Virus record (IMG/VR): IMGVR_UViG_3300033144_005755 | Location: 1-40,739 of that record | DNA: 40,739 nt | Source of the DNA: a virus | Strand: one strand, 5' to 3' | Shown: positions 27,254 to 35,316 of the stretch, one piece after another | Numbering within the stretch: the stretch's first letter is position 1 | Layout of the letters: each line of letters starts with the position of its first letter | Notes under the pieces: model-generated | What the model saw: the letters and a program-made list of their open reading frames with translations, nothing else | The model's database searches: none | What the model was told of the DNA's origin: nothing | Translations under genes and position numbers: made by a program

Positions 27254-27480
27254 GACACAGCGAAATGCGGAGCATGACTGGGTGTACGGCCCTGACGGCA
27301 AATCAGACACCGCTGTGTTCCGGGTCACTCCCGGAGTCCACCTCACCTCCCGGTCAAAACTCTCGGAGGTGAGGCGGGACACATTCCTTGGCCTTCCGCC
27401 TCCCCTCCCTCTCCGGGCGGAAGGCTTGTGGCGCCCCCGCACGCCGCCGCAGCCTGTAAAGCTGTCAGGCGGCGGGGGCA
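27254..27480 (+). ncRNA. Structured leader RNA of the late operon, five hairpins
   Basis: No gene with its own start signal occupies 27191-27506. Five stems can be read directly. P1: ACACAGCG 27255-27262 with CGCTGTGT 27311-27318. P2: TCCGGG 27319-27324 with CCCGGA 27330-27335, five-base loop. P3: GTCC-a-CCTCACCTCC 27336-27350 with GGAGGTGAGG-cg-GGAC 27365-27380. P4: GCCTTCCGCC 27391-27400 with GGCGGAAGGC 27416-27425, loop all pyrimidine but its last base. P5: 27433-27445 with GGCGGCGGGGGC 27468-27479, one bulged A. None is followed by a T run, so they are not terminators. The RNA starts at the predicted transcription start and runs into the late genes, which suggests a cis-acting element (antitermination of the put type, stability or translation control). 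A separate small RNA or a packaging site are alternatives. No match to a known family is claimed. Confidence 0.7.
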
Positions 27481-27506
27481 GCCCAATAAAGCAGACAGAG
27501 GAACCC

Positions 27507-27689
27507 ATGCAGTATCCCCGCACCACCGCATTGCATGATTCCATCGCCAAACTGAGGCGTGAAGGCGAAACCGTCAAGAGAATCACCTCCTTTGTCGTCT
27601 GGGGTATCACCCTGACAATCCTCCCTCCTTTAATGTTCTTTGTTGTCAGACAGCCATGTGTTGTCGCGACTATTGGAGCCTGGTTTTGA
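27507..27689 (+). CDS. 60-residue single-pass membrane protein
   Basis: ATG at 27507 after CAGAGGAACCC. A basic N-terminal half (ALHDSIAKLRREGETVKRI) then a hydrophobic segment, about SFVVWGITLTILPPLMFFVV. The same frame is open upstream through the leader RNA, but without a start signal and with odd composition, so the short form is preferred. First gene of the late transcript; unknown function. Confidence 0.65.
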   Translation: MQYPRTTALHDSIAKLRREGETVKRITSFVVWGITLTILPPLMFFVVRQPCVVATIGAWF

Positions 27690-27883
27690 GCGATAAAGCC
27701 TGTGAGGAGTGTTGCTGGTTTCATGATGCTGACTTTGAGCGGTGGAATGAATGCCGTAGGCTGCCGCCAGCACAAGGAGACATGCCAGGAGGGTATGGTA
27801 CAGGAATGCGCGCATCATGGCCCATTATGTCCCCAATGGAATGGTGTGGAGCATTTGAAAAGAGACCTCCGGGGGAGGCATGA
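27656..27883 (+). CDS. Cysteine-rich phage protein (CRRxPP / WCG type)
   Basis: 75 residues. Cysteines at the start (CC, then CEECC), ECRRLPPAQ in the middle and SMEW-CGAFE-type ending (PMEWCGAFEKRP). The combination of C..C, CRRxPP, a WP-containing stretch and WCGxFE recurs in small phage proteins of unknown function and suggests a metal site. Overlaps the preceding gene by 34 bases and the next by ATGA. No clear ribosome binding site at 27656. Confidence 0.68.
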   Translation: MCCRDYWSLVLSDKACEECCWFHDADFERWNECRRLPPAQGDMPGGYGTGMRASWPIMSPMEWCGAFEKRPPGEA

Positions 27884-28131
27884 GCGAGCCAATGGACGAG
27901 ATGGTCAGGGAGCTTCAGGAGAACCTTCGTTCCCTTGAGTCCTTGAAAGCAAAAACAGAGGAAGCCAGGCTTAAGGCGAGACTAGAGCTATCCAGGATTA
28001 TAAGGGAGTGCTGCGGAGATCCTGATGCGGCGCACGTTTTGGCTGACGTGGCGCTAACATCCCTCCTGAGGGATCTGGGCCTTGGAGATGTCGCTGACGC
28101 CTTCGAGTCAATCGGCAAGTGGTATGCTTGA
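27880..28131 (+). CDS. Helical hypothetical protein before terminase
   Basis: 83 residues, ATGA overlap at 27880. Mostly helical and acidic: MVRELQENLRSLESLKAKTE, then a Leu/Ala-rich second half (HVLADVALTSLLRDLGLGDV). Position just ahead of the terminase small subunit is frequent for small helical proteins in siphophages. No domain recognised. Confidence 0.7.
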   Translation: MSEPMDEMVRELQENLRSLESLKAKTEEARLKARLELSRIIRECCGDPDAAHVLADVALTSLLRDLGLGDVADAFESIGKWYA

Positions 28132-28142
28132 GGCGGGATCTT

Positions 28143-28598
28143 ATGGCTGGCGGTAGGCCGACCAAATATAAAGAGGAATTCGCGGATCAAGCAAGGAAAC
28201 TTTGCCTGCTCGGAATGACCAACGAAAACCTTGCATCATATTTCGAGGTGAGCCCCTCCTCTATTGACATGTGGCTGACAAAACACGATCACTTTTCAAG
28301 TGCCGTAAAAGAAGGGCGCCAACTGGCAGACGCAGATGTTGCCAATTCACTCTTCCGTAGAGCAGTAGGGGCGGTCGTCCCTGAGAATAAGGTTATTTGC
28401 CATGAGGGCATATTTACGACCGTCCCAACCGAGAAGCATTTCCCCCCAGATACAGCGGCTTGTATTATTTGGCTGAAAAACCGTCAGCCCGGCAAGTGGC
28501 GGGAGAAGCCCTCTGATCATGATGGTGACGATGACAAGGTGAAGAGGTTCAACGAGCGCGCAAAAGATCTGAAGGATCAGGCCAATGCTGACGGGTAG
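28143..28598 (+). CDS. terS: Terminase small subunit
   Basis: 151 residues from ATG 28143. N-terminal GRPTKYKEEFADQARKLC is the classical opening of phage terminase small subunits and DNA-binding helix-turn-helix proteins; a recognition helix follows (TNENLASYFEVSPSSIDMWL). The central helices (FSSAVKEGRQLADADVANSL, ACIIWLKNRQPGKWRE) fit the oligomerisation core; the C-terminus is charged. It binds the packaging site and hands DNA to the large subunit, encoded with a 14-base overlap. The packaging site should be nearby; the structured region at 27254-27480 is one candidate. Confidence 0.88.
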   Translation: MAGGRPTKYKEEFADQARKLCLLGMTNENLASYFEVSPSSIDMWLTKHDHFSSAVKEGRQLADADVANSLFRRAVGAVVPENKVICHEGIFTTVPTEKHFPPDTAACIIWLKNRQPGKWREKPSDHDGDDDKVKRFNERAKDLKDQANADG

Positions 28599-29886
28599 GC
28601 TTGCGCCTCTTAGGCCTCACCCTGAGCAACAGCGGCTTATGCGGTCCAATGCCCGCTTCAAGGTTGTTCCTGCTGGTAGGCGATCTGGCAAAACTGAAAT
28701 CGCCAAGCGTATTCTTGTGCGCGAAGGGTTTAATGCGTACCACCCTGACGGATGTAGATTCTTCGCAGCAGCACCCACCAGAGACCAAGCTAAATCGATC
28801 TACTGGGACGACCTAAAAAAGATGGTCCCCCGTGATTTCCTTGACGAGGCGCCCAGGGAATCAACTTTATCTTTGACCCTCCTGAACGGGAACCAGATAC
28901 ACGTTTTAGGCATGGATAAGCCTGAGCGGGTCGAAGGCAGCCCATGGGACGGCGGCGTGCTGGACGAGTACGCCAACATGAAGGCAAAGACATGGGGGGC
29001 GCATGTTCGCCCCGCCCTTGCAGATCGGAATGGGTGGGCAATATTGCTCGGCGTGCCAGAGGGTAGGAATCATTATTTCGACACCTACCAGCGCGCCCAG
29101 ATCACTGAAGACTGGGACACCTTCACATGGCCTTCATCGGATATCCTTCCCGCCGAGGAAGTGGAAAGCGCCCGCCGTGATTTGGATGAGTTGACTTTCC
29201 GCCAAGAGTACATGGCTGATTTCGTCTCTTTCCACGGCGCGGCGTACCACTCTTTTGATCGGAACATCCACCTCGACAAACTGAAATACGACCCCCGCGC
29301 CCCCCTGGTATTCTGCTTCGATTTCAACGTTGCCCCCGGAGTGGCGGCGGTGTGCCAAGAGCAGACCCTGCCCAACAGCCTGGAAGGGACTGGCGTCATT
29401 GGAGAGGTTTGGATTCCCAGGAACAGCAACACCCCCGCCGTTTGCCGGAAGCTGGCATCTGATTGGGGCGATCACCACGGAGAGGTTGTGGTCTATGGTG
29501 ATGCCACAGGCGGCGCCCGGGGAACGGCCAAGGTATCCGGATCTGACTGGGATCTTGTGAGGCAGGTTCTTCATCCAGTATTCGGCGACCGGCTGACGTT
29601 CAAAGTCCCCCGGTCAAACCCCCGAGAACGGCAACGACTCAACGCCATAAACTCCCGGCTGAAGTCCATGAGCGGGGATGTCCGGATGATGATCGACCCG
29701 GTGAAGGCGCCCCATGTCGTGAAGGATATGGAGGGGGTTAAAATTCTCGAAGGATCGGCGGGAGAGATCGACAAAAAGTCCACCCCGGAGCTGACCCACA
29801 TCTCTGACGGCCTTGGCTACTACGTCCAGAAAGAGCACCCATTGCGCGGGCAGAAGCTGAAGCCTGTAAATCATCGGTGGAGTTGA
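28585..29886 (+). CDS. terL: Terminase large subunit
   Basis: 433 residues. ATPase: Walker A GRRSGKT at residues 31-37, Walker B-like GGVLDEY about residue 125. Nuclease: FDFNVAPG about 230 with the metal-binding Asp, GDATGG about 293, and HISDGLGYYV near the C-terminus supplying the last acidic residue. This is the ordinary two-domain packaging motor that translocates DNA into the prohead through the portal encoded next, and cuts it. Length is typical. It starts 14 bases before the small-subunit stop, after AAGGATCAGGCC. Confidence 0.93.
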   Translation: MLTGRLAPLRPHPEQQRLMRSNARFKVVPAGRRSGKTEIAKRILVREGFNAYHPDGCRFFAAAPTRDQAKSIYWDDLKKMVPRDFLDEAPRESTLSLTLLNGNQIHVLGMDKPERVEGSPWDGGVLDEYANMKAKTWGAHVRPALADRNGWAILLGVPEGRNHYFDTYQRAQITEDWDTFTWPSSDILPAEEVESARRDLDELTFRQEYMADFVSFHGAAYHSFDRNIHLDKLKYDPRAPLVFCFDFNVAPGVAAVCQEQTLPNSLEGTGVIGEVWIPRNSNTPAVCRKLASDWGDHHGEVVVYGDATGGARGTAKVSGSDWDLVRQVLHPVFGDRLTFKVPRSNPRERQRLNAINSRLKSMSGDVRMMIDPVKAPHVVKDMEGVKILEGSAGEIDKKSTPELTHISDGLGYYVQKEHPLRGQKLKPVNHRWS

Positions 29887-29887
29887 T

Positions 29888-31306
29888 ATGCCTCACATAG
29901 ACGACATCACCGACGAGCACCCAGTCTACACGGACAACAAAGTCCAGTGGGAGTACCTGCGTCGGTCGTTTAATGGTGGCAATGAGTATAAGGAGGGATG
30001 TTACCTCTTCGAGTATGAAAAAGAAGACCCCGTCAGTTATAAAAAAAGGCTGGACAACACCCCCCTGGAAAACCATTGCAAGGGGACCATACAGGTCTCC
30101 CAGTCGTTCTTGTGGCGCGTCGGGCCTGTCCGTGACTTAGACTCCTTGAAAGAAGACCCGGTCGCCCAAGATTTCCTGAATGACGCTGATTTTGACGGGT
30201 CGTCTTTAAATGCGTTCATGCATAACGCCTCGACATGGGCCAGCGTCTACGGGCATGTCTGGATCGTCGTTGACCGCCCATCTGTTGACGCTAAAAATGG
30301 AGCGGAAGAGATCGCCGTGGGCGTTCGTCCCTACTCTATGATGTTCACCCCCGAGAGGGTGACAAATTGGAGGTACGAGAAAACCGGATCAGGGATGATG
30401 GAGTTGGCACTCCTGGTTATTATCGAGGACGAGACCGCGGAGGCTAAATTCTTCAGAGTATGGACACCAGAGACGATCTCCCTTTGGAGGGTTGAGACTG
30501 GGGAAGCAAAGGGGGGTGTTGAGAATATCCCGACCCTGGAAGGGCCAGAGATCCCCAACCCCCTGGGCTACATCCCCGCAGACCCCCTTTATGCCCAAAA
30601 GTCAGACACCAGGGGTAAGGGCGTGTCAGATATTGGCGACATAGCAGACCAGCAGCGGTCGATTTACAATTGCAACTCTGAAGTAGAGCAGGCGATACGT
30701 ATTGAGGTTCACCCATCATTGGTTGTAACCCAGGATGTCGCAAACAATTCGACATCTGGCGCTGGCAGTATGGTCATTATTCCAGAGGACATCGATCCAC
30801 ATTTAGTCCCCCGATTGCTCCAGGTTTCAGGATCAACTGTTGACGGCATCCTGGCCAACATCAAGAGGACAGGCGAGACGATTGATAAAATGGCCCACAT
30901 GGGCTCTGTCCGAGGGACTGCTACAACTGAGCAATCAGGAATTGCCAGGAAAATGGAATTTCAGCTTCTTTCAGCCAGCCTCTCCAAAAAGGCCGACCAG
31001 CTTGAGTTGACCGAGGAGCATATGTGGCAGTTCTTCGCGGACTGGCAGGGGCAGAAGTGGAACGGTGTGATTGATTACCCTGATTCGTTCGACCTGACAG
31101 ACGCAGACGCAGAGCTCGACCTCCTGATGAAGGCGTCGGCGGCAGGGGTAGAATCAGACACGTTGAGCCGGGAGATCGACAAAAAGATTGCTGAACTGAT
31201 CGTAGAGGGCGAGGTTTTGGATTCTGTCAATGTGGAGATAGACGCCGCCCCGATTGATGAGCTTGACGCCCTGACGGAAGATCTGGCCGATGCCGATCAA
31301 TCGTGA
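29888..31306 (+). CDS. Portal protein
   Basis: 472 residues, one base after the terminase stop. An N-terminal region with wing-like features (YKKRLDNTPLENHCKGTIQV), the stretch NAFMHNASTWASVYGHVWIV, then ADQQRSIYNCNSEVEQAIRI and a clip/stem region before the C-terminal helices (GVESDTLSREIDKKIAELI), as in DUF4055-type portals. It forms the dodecameric ring at the unique vertex, binds the terminase during packaging and the connector afterwards. Order terminase, portal, minor head protein supports the call. Overlaps the next gene by 17 bases. Confidence 0.88.
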   Translation: MPHIDDITDEHPVYTDNKVQWEYLRRSFNGGNEYKEGCYLFEYEKEDPVSYKKRLDNTPLENHCKGTIQVSQSFLWRVGPVRDLDSLKEDPVAQDFLNDADFDGSSLNAFMHNASTWASVYGHVWIVVDRPSVDAKNGAEEIAVGVRPYSMMFTPERVTNWRYEKTGSGMMELALLVIIEDETAEAKFFRVWTPETISLWRVETGEAKGGVENIPTLEGPEIPNPLGYIPADPLYAQKSDTRGKGVSDIGDIADQQRSIYNCNSEVEQAIRIEVHPSLVVTQDVANNSTSGAGSMVIIPEDIDPHLVPRLLQVSGSTVDGILANIKRTGETIDKMAHMGSVRGTATTEQSGIARKMEFQLLSASLSKKADQLELTEEHMWQFFADWQGQKWNGVIDYPDSFDLTDADAELDLLMKASAAGVESDTLSREIDKKIAELIVEGEVLDSVNVEIDAAPIDELDALTEDLADADQS

Positions 31307-32225
31307 GTTTGTCAAACTGCTCGGGGACGACAGGCAGCGCCTGCTTGACATCACTCGCCGCGAGCACCAGACGCAACTTGACCGCGTTCTGTCTGCGATT
31401 GAAGCAGAGACTATCTCCCTGGCCGCAGCACTCCCCCTGAAGGATGGGAGGCTGTTTGACGCGCAGGCAGCGATTGATTTTAGGCTGAGCTTGAGGAACG
31501 TAATCGGCCAGGAGATTAAGGGGTTCCAGAGGGACATGGACCCCGGGTACACCCAGGCAGTGAGAACAATTCTGTCGCAGCAAGGCCAGCTTGATCTTCC
31601 GGATCTTCTGACCACGGCGCAGCGGGACACGATCCGCCGCCTCAAAACACTCCACTTTCAAGGATTTGATGATGTGGCGCAGGCTTTTCAAAGTCAGATG
31701 GTCAAGCAGGTTTTTGATGCAACGCTGCTCGGGACACGCCCAGCTGTGCTGATGCAGGATCTGTCCAAGACCATCCAGGGCGTTTTCTCTTTGGCGGATA
31801 CTGAGGAGGCTGCGGAGCTTGTGGAGTTCATCAAGGACAATCGTGAAGACCCTAGCATGGATGTTCAGGTGGCCGATGCGGCGAAAAGAATTCACACCCT
31901 GGGACGAGATATCCTCGGGGTGAACATGCGGAGCCGTACCAATCAAATGGTGTTCGACTCCCTGTTCCAGTTTTCGGCGCAAGCGTCAGCCGAGATCGCC
32001 AAGGAAACCGGCCTGAATCATTTCTGGTACAGGGGCGCAATCCGCAAAACCTCGCGGAAATGGTGCAGGGATCATGTCGGAGACGTTCTGACCAAGGAAG
32101 AAGTAGACGGATGGCGCGACTTCAACTGGCAGGGTAAGGCGCCGGGAGATCCAATGATTGTTCGGGGCGGGTACAATTGCCGCCATTCTTTTATCCCGGT
32201 CGATCCTGACTGGCTGAAGGCTTGA
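31290..32225 (+). CDS. Minor head protein, SPP1 gp7 / Mu F-like
   Basis: 311 residues. Long helical N-terminal part (LLDITRREHQTQLDRVLSAI). The C-terminal third holds the SPP1gp7/Mu-F pattern: FWYRGAIRKTSRKWCRDHVG with Cys, and PMIVRGGYNCRHSFIPVD, where the G-x-x-C-R-H motif is diagnostic. These proteins are injected or internal head proteins that associate with the portal and help DNA entry. Position right after portal is canonical. Confidence 0.88.
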   Translation: MPINREFVKLLGDDRQRLLDITRREHQTQLDRVLSAIEAETISLAAALPLKDGRLFDAQAAIDFRLSLRNVIGQEIKGFQRDMDPGYTQAVRTILSQQGQLDLPDLLTTAQRDTIRRLKTLHFQGFDDVAQAFQSQMVKQVFDATLLGTRPAVLMQDLSKTIQGVFSLADTEEAAELVEFIKDNREDPSMDVQVADAAKRIHTLGRDILGVNMRSRTNQMVFDSLFQFSAQASAEIAKETGLNHFWYRGAIRKTSRKWCRDHVGDVLTKEEVDGWRDFNWQGKAPGDPMIVRGGYNCRHSFIPVDPDWLKA

Positions 32226-32226
32226 T

Positions 32227-32598
32227 ATGGGAAATCGTCCACCAAAAGTAAAGCTCAATAAGCACGAACCACTCCGAGACCAGTACAGCGACGGCACTGG
32301 GTCGTATTGGGGCGTCGCCAAACTTATCGATGACACCAAGGACCTGAAGCCTTTCGACGCTCCTCTAGCCTCGCTCGATTTAAGTGGTGAGATTTGGGAT
32401 GGCTACAACATGGTAGGTCTTGCGCGCCACTGTAAAAGGGTCGCCGACGCAGATCTGTCAAAGCCAATCATTATTGCGTGGAATGGGTCAGTTGCAGATG
32501 GGCGTCACCGTATTATCAGGGCGTTAATCGAAGGGAAAAGGACTATCAGGGCAGTCCGTATGCTGTGGAGGCCAGGCCCATGCGGAAGCGATAAATAG
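32227..32598 (+). CDS. ParB/sulfiredoxin-like domain protein
   Basis: 123 residues; start one base after the preceding stop. The C-terminal half, PIIIAWNGSVADGRHRIIRA then LIEGKRTIRAVRM, is the ParB N-terminal (nuclease/CTPase-like) signature with DGRHRI. The first half (MGNRPPKVKLNKHEPLRDQY...) is unmatched. ParB-like domains are found in DNA modification and nuclease proteins, and are unusual between a minor head protein and scaffold. It could act on packaged or injected DNA, or be a recently inserted gene. No ParA gene or centromere is seen. Confidence 0.7.
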   Translation: MGNRPPKVKLNKHEPLRDQYSDGTGSYWGVAKLIDDTKDLKPFDAPLASLDLSGEIWDGYNMVGLARHCKRVADADLSKPIIIAWNGSVADGRHRIIRALIEGKRTIRAVRMLWRPGPCGSDK

Positions 32599-32667
32599 CA
32601 CAACAAGGCAGCCAAATCATAACCCACGGCGGAAGCCGGGAACCACCACTCGAAAGAGGGAAGAAAA

Positions 32668-33288
32668 ATGGAAACCACCGACGCAACCACGGCGGAAGCC
32701 GGGCAAGACCAGAAAGAGAAGACGTTCACCGAGGCAGAAGTCAATCAGATGATGACTGACCGATGGAAGAAGGAGGCGAAGCAGTCTTCAATTGATGCCA
32801 CTGAATTCAACAGGCTGAAGGAGGCTGAGGAAGCCAGGATCGAAGAGGATCAGAAGAAGCGCGGCGAGTACGAGGCCATCATCAAAGGCCACGCTGAGAA
32901 GAATGGCGCGCTTGTCTCAGCCCTGCGGGAAGAGATCCGGGCGCAAAAGGTGGACGGCGCAATCATGACCGCAGCGACCAGCGGAGACGCAGTGTCGCCT
33001 GATCAAGTGGTTGCTCTCCTGAAAGGCCGCGTGAAGCTCAGCGATGACGGCAAAGCTGAAATCGTGGACATGAAAGGCGCGCCCCAGTTCACCAAGGACG
33101 GAAGCCCGGAAACAGTCGGCGGCCTGGTGGAAGAGTTCCTCGCCAGCAACCCGCATTTTAAGAAAGCCCGTCCCGGTGGCGGGGGCTCGTATAAAGGCGA
33201 TCTCCACGAACGGGACATGACCGCCGAAAAACTGAAAAAACTGCCGCCAACTGAGCGGCTAACGCTACATCGAGAACAAAACCCTTAA
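32668..33288 (+). CDS. Scaffolding protein
   Basis: 206 residues; ATG at 32668 after AAAGAGGGAAGAAAA. Acidic, helical and low in aromatics: FTEAEVNQMMTDRWKKEAKQ, then a long coiled region, a Gly-rich segment (ARPGGGGSYKGD), and a basic C-terminal helix (MTAEKLKKLPPTERLTLHRE) that would bind the capsid protein. Pattern and place directly before the capsid gene fit DUF4355-type scaffolds. A 17-base direct repeat flanks the start codon (32624-32640 and 32687-32703). Confidence 0.85.
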   Translation: METTDATTAEAGQDQKEKTFTEAEVNQMMTDRWKKEAKQSSIDATEFNRLKEAEEARIEEDQKKRGEYEAIIKGHAEKNGALVSALREEIRAQKVDGAIMTAATSGDAVSPDQVVALLKGRVKLSDDGKAEIVDMKGAPQFTKDGSPETVGGLVEEFLASNPHFKKARPGGGGSYKGDLHERDMTAEKLKKLPPTERLTLHREQNP

Positions 33289-33303
33289 AGGAAAACATGA
33301 ACC

Positions 33304-34233
33304 ATGGCACTTACCCTCATTGAAGCCGCAAAACTGGACGATGGCAACATCGTGCGCCAGGCCATCACCGAATTCTATGCGGGGTCGTCTGCGATCCTGG
33401 AAACAATGACCTTCGATAGCATCCCAGGAGGGTCGCTGACCCATAACCAGGAGGGCACCCTCCCTGGGATCGGTTTTCGTGGCTTCAATGAGGCCTACAC
33501 CCCATCGACTGGTGTAATCAACCCTGTGACCGAGGTTCTCTCTATCGCCGGTGGAGAGTTGGACGTGGATCGAGCCATGATTCAAACTCGCGGCGCAGGT
33601 ATTCGGTCAACCCAGGAGCGCATGAAGGCCCGCGCCCTTGGCCTTGCCTGGACGCAGAACTTTATCAAGGGTGATTCTGAGTCTGAGCCCCGAGAGTTCG
33701 ACGGGCTTCAGGTTCGCCTGGTCAATGACCAGCTCGTGGCTGCTGGCTCGACAGCGAACGGAACCGCCCTCTCCCTGGCCGTTCTCGACGAGGCGATTGA
33801 CCAGACCCTTGAGCCGACCCACCTGATCATGAATAAGGCGATGGCTCGGCTGATGAACACGGCATCCAAGACGGCTTCCATCGGCGGCGACATCCAGCGC
33901 ACCATGAACCAATTCGGGCGGCGTGTTCTGTCCTATGACGGCTTGCCGATCCTGACCCTCGACCTGGACAACAACGGCGACTCCATCATTACCGGCACCG
34001 AGGCTGCGAGTTCAGGCAATGCCACCGCAACCTCGATTTACGTCGTTTCTTTCACCGAGAATGGTGTCCAGGGCATCCAGAATGGAAACATGATGGTTGA
34101 TGACCTTGGTATGCTTCAGGCTCAGCCGCAGATGCGCACCCGCATCGAGTGGTTGAGCGGAATCGCTCTTTTCAACGGTCGCGCGGCTACCCGCCTCTGG
34201 ACCATCCTCTCCACCGGCACCGTGACGGCCTAA
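33304..34233 (+). CDS. Major capsid protein (HK97-fold)
   Basis: 309 residues after GGAAAACATGAACC. N-arm MALTLIEAAKLDDGNIVRQA, then FDSIPGGSLTHNQEGTLPGIGF, spine-helix region with GIRSTQERMKARALGLAWTQ, then EPTHLIMNKAMARLMNTASK and a P/A-domain end GIALFNGRAATRLWTI. This pattern is common for small siphophage capsid proteins with a separate scaffold. Length without a delta domain agrees with the separate scaffold gene. It is unrelated at sequence level to the capsid-like chimera at 12037-12954. Confidence 0.88.
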   Translation: MALTLIEAAKLDDGNIVRQAITEFYAGSSAILETMTFDSIPGGSLTHNQEGTLPGIGFRGFNEAYTPSTGVINPVTEVLSIAGGELDVDRAMIQTRGAGIRSTQERMKARALGLAWTQNFIKGDSESEPREFDGLQVRLVNDQLVAAGSTANGTALSLAVLDEAIDQTLEPTHLIMNKAMARLMNTASKTASIGGDIQRTMNQFGRRVLSYDGLPILTLDLDNNGDSIITGTEAASSGNATATSIYVVSFTENGVQGIQNGNMMVDDLGMLQAQPQMRTRIEWLSGIALFNGRAATRLWTILSTGTVTA

Positions 34234-34245
34234 AGGACAAATACC

Positions 34246-34665
34246 ATGCCCGTTAATCAACAGTACCCCTACGACGCAGAACTCAACCTCAAGGACTCAG
34301 GCTCCGTTACGTCGTCCGGCGCTGAATCGACCATCGTCGATATTGGCGCAGGAATTATCGAAGACGGCGTTATCGTCATCGATGTGACGACCCTGGAAGT
34401 CGCTTCCACCGACGAAATCTACACCATCTGTCTGGAGGGCTCGAACGTCGCTGCCATGACCTCTGGAAGCGTGACACTGGCCCGAATCGAGATGGGCAAC
34501 GCAGCCGCCCCAGCCGATGCCGATACCGCCACCGGTCGCTTTATCGTTCCATTCCAGAACGAGCAGAACAACACCCTGTACCGATACGTCCGCGCCCACA
34601 CCATCGTGGCGGGAACCATCGACTCCACGGGAATCACTTACTCCGCTTTCATTTCGACTCGCTAA
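34246..34665 (+). CDS. Capsid cement/decoration protein (Bbp16-like)
   Basis: 139 residues, 12 bases after the capsid gene. Beta-rich: YDAELNLKDSGSVTSSGAES, IVDIGAGIIEDGVIVIDVT, then YTICLEGSNVAAM, FIVPFQNEQNNTLYRYVRAH and a terminal strand TYSAFISTR. This layout (N-terminal tether, D-x-G-x-G strand, L-x-S or L-E-G-S strand) matches Bbp16-family cement proteins that stabilise capsids. Equal copy number with the capsid is expected; a strong ribosome binding site (AAAGGACA) precedes it. Confidence 0.72.
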   Translation: MPVNQQYPYDAELNLKDSGSVTSSGAESTIVDIGAGIIEDGVIVIDVTTLEVASTDEIYTICLEGSNVAAMTSGSVTLARIEMGNAAAPADADTATGRFIVPFQNEQNNTLYRYVRAHTIVAGTIDSTGITYSAFISTR

Positions 34666-34677
34666 GGAGAGACGATC

Positions 34678-35298
34678 ATGGCAGGTGAAAGAAAAGTAGC
34701 CGTGGAAGTGGCGGTCAATGACAACATAAAGCGGATCGTGCGGGAAAACCTCGCCGAGACCGTTGACGGCATTGGGGCGATCCCGACCGCCGTCAAATCA
34801 AACATTATCCCCCAGGAAAAGGGGGATGGCGTCACCCATCAAACCGTTTTGACCGTCTCTGCACTGGCCCAGGCGGTCATCAACGCCACCGAGTACCAGG
34901 GCGATGCGATTTATGTGTTTCCTGAAGGCCGAATCCTGATCCTTGGATGCACCATGTCCATCGGCCAGACCACCACCTCGGCCATTGCAGGAACCATCAA
35001 CTCTGGCTCGACTGGCGTTATTGGTCTTGGTTCCGCAACGGCATCTGCAACCACCCTCGCCACCACGATGGTGGACATGATGCCCAGCACCGAGTTCGTG
35101 TCTTCGGCCACCATCAACGTGCAGGGAACGGTGGTCGGGGCGCCCTTGGCGGCGTCTGCGCAGATTGACGGGACCAGCACCCAGGTCTCGATGTACTTCA
35201 ACAGCGCATACGCCACCACGGGAGACGTTGACGCTGACGGAACCCAGGAGTTCAACGGGACCATTACCGTCACCTGGCAGAACCTGGGCGACTATTAA
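34678..35298 (+). CDS. Head decoration or accessory structural protein
   Basis: 206 residues after AAGGAGAGACG. Short helical N-terminus (VNDNIKRIVRENLAETVDGI), then a Ser/Thr/Ala/Gly-rich beta body (YVFPEGRILILGCTMSIGQT, VSMYFNSAYATTGDVDADG, TITVTWQNLGDY). Composition and order suggest a capsid-surface protein next to the cement protein. No certain family. A strong hairpin follows at 35317-35357. Confidence 0.7.
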   Translation: MAGERKVAVEVAVNDNIKRIVRENLAETVDGIGAIPTAVKSNIIPQEKGDGVTHQTVLTVSALAQAVINATEYQGDAIYVFPEGRILILGCTMSIGQTTTSAIAGTINSGSTGVIGLGSATASATTLATTMVDMMPSTEFVSSATINVQGTVVGAPLAASAQIDGTSTQVSMYFNSAYATTGDVDADGTQEFNGTITVTWQNLGDY

Positions 35299-35316
35299 CC
35301 ACCATTATGTGCCAAG

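Noticed and set aside
27433-27479. GC-rich hairpin P5 as a rho-independent terminator
   Set aside because: No T run follows; the next bases are AGCCCAATAAAGC.
27219-27506. Extension of the 27507 gene upstream through the leader
   Set aside because: The only far-upstream start is a TTG inside the -35 box of the promoter, so it could not be in the transcript; the short form has a site at 27495-27506.
26957-27775. Long leftward open frame (272 codons) across the leader RNA
   Set aside because: It runs antisense to several supported small genes and the leader; composition is odd and there is no ribosome binding site. GC-rich stems remove stop codons from several frames.
32227-32598. ParB as evidence of a plasmid-like prophage
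   Set aside because: No ParA, no centromere repeats, and the gene is in the head operon.
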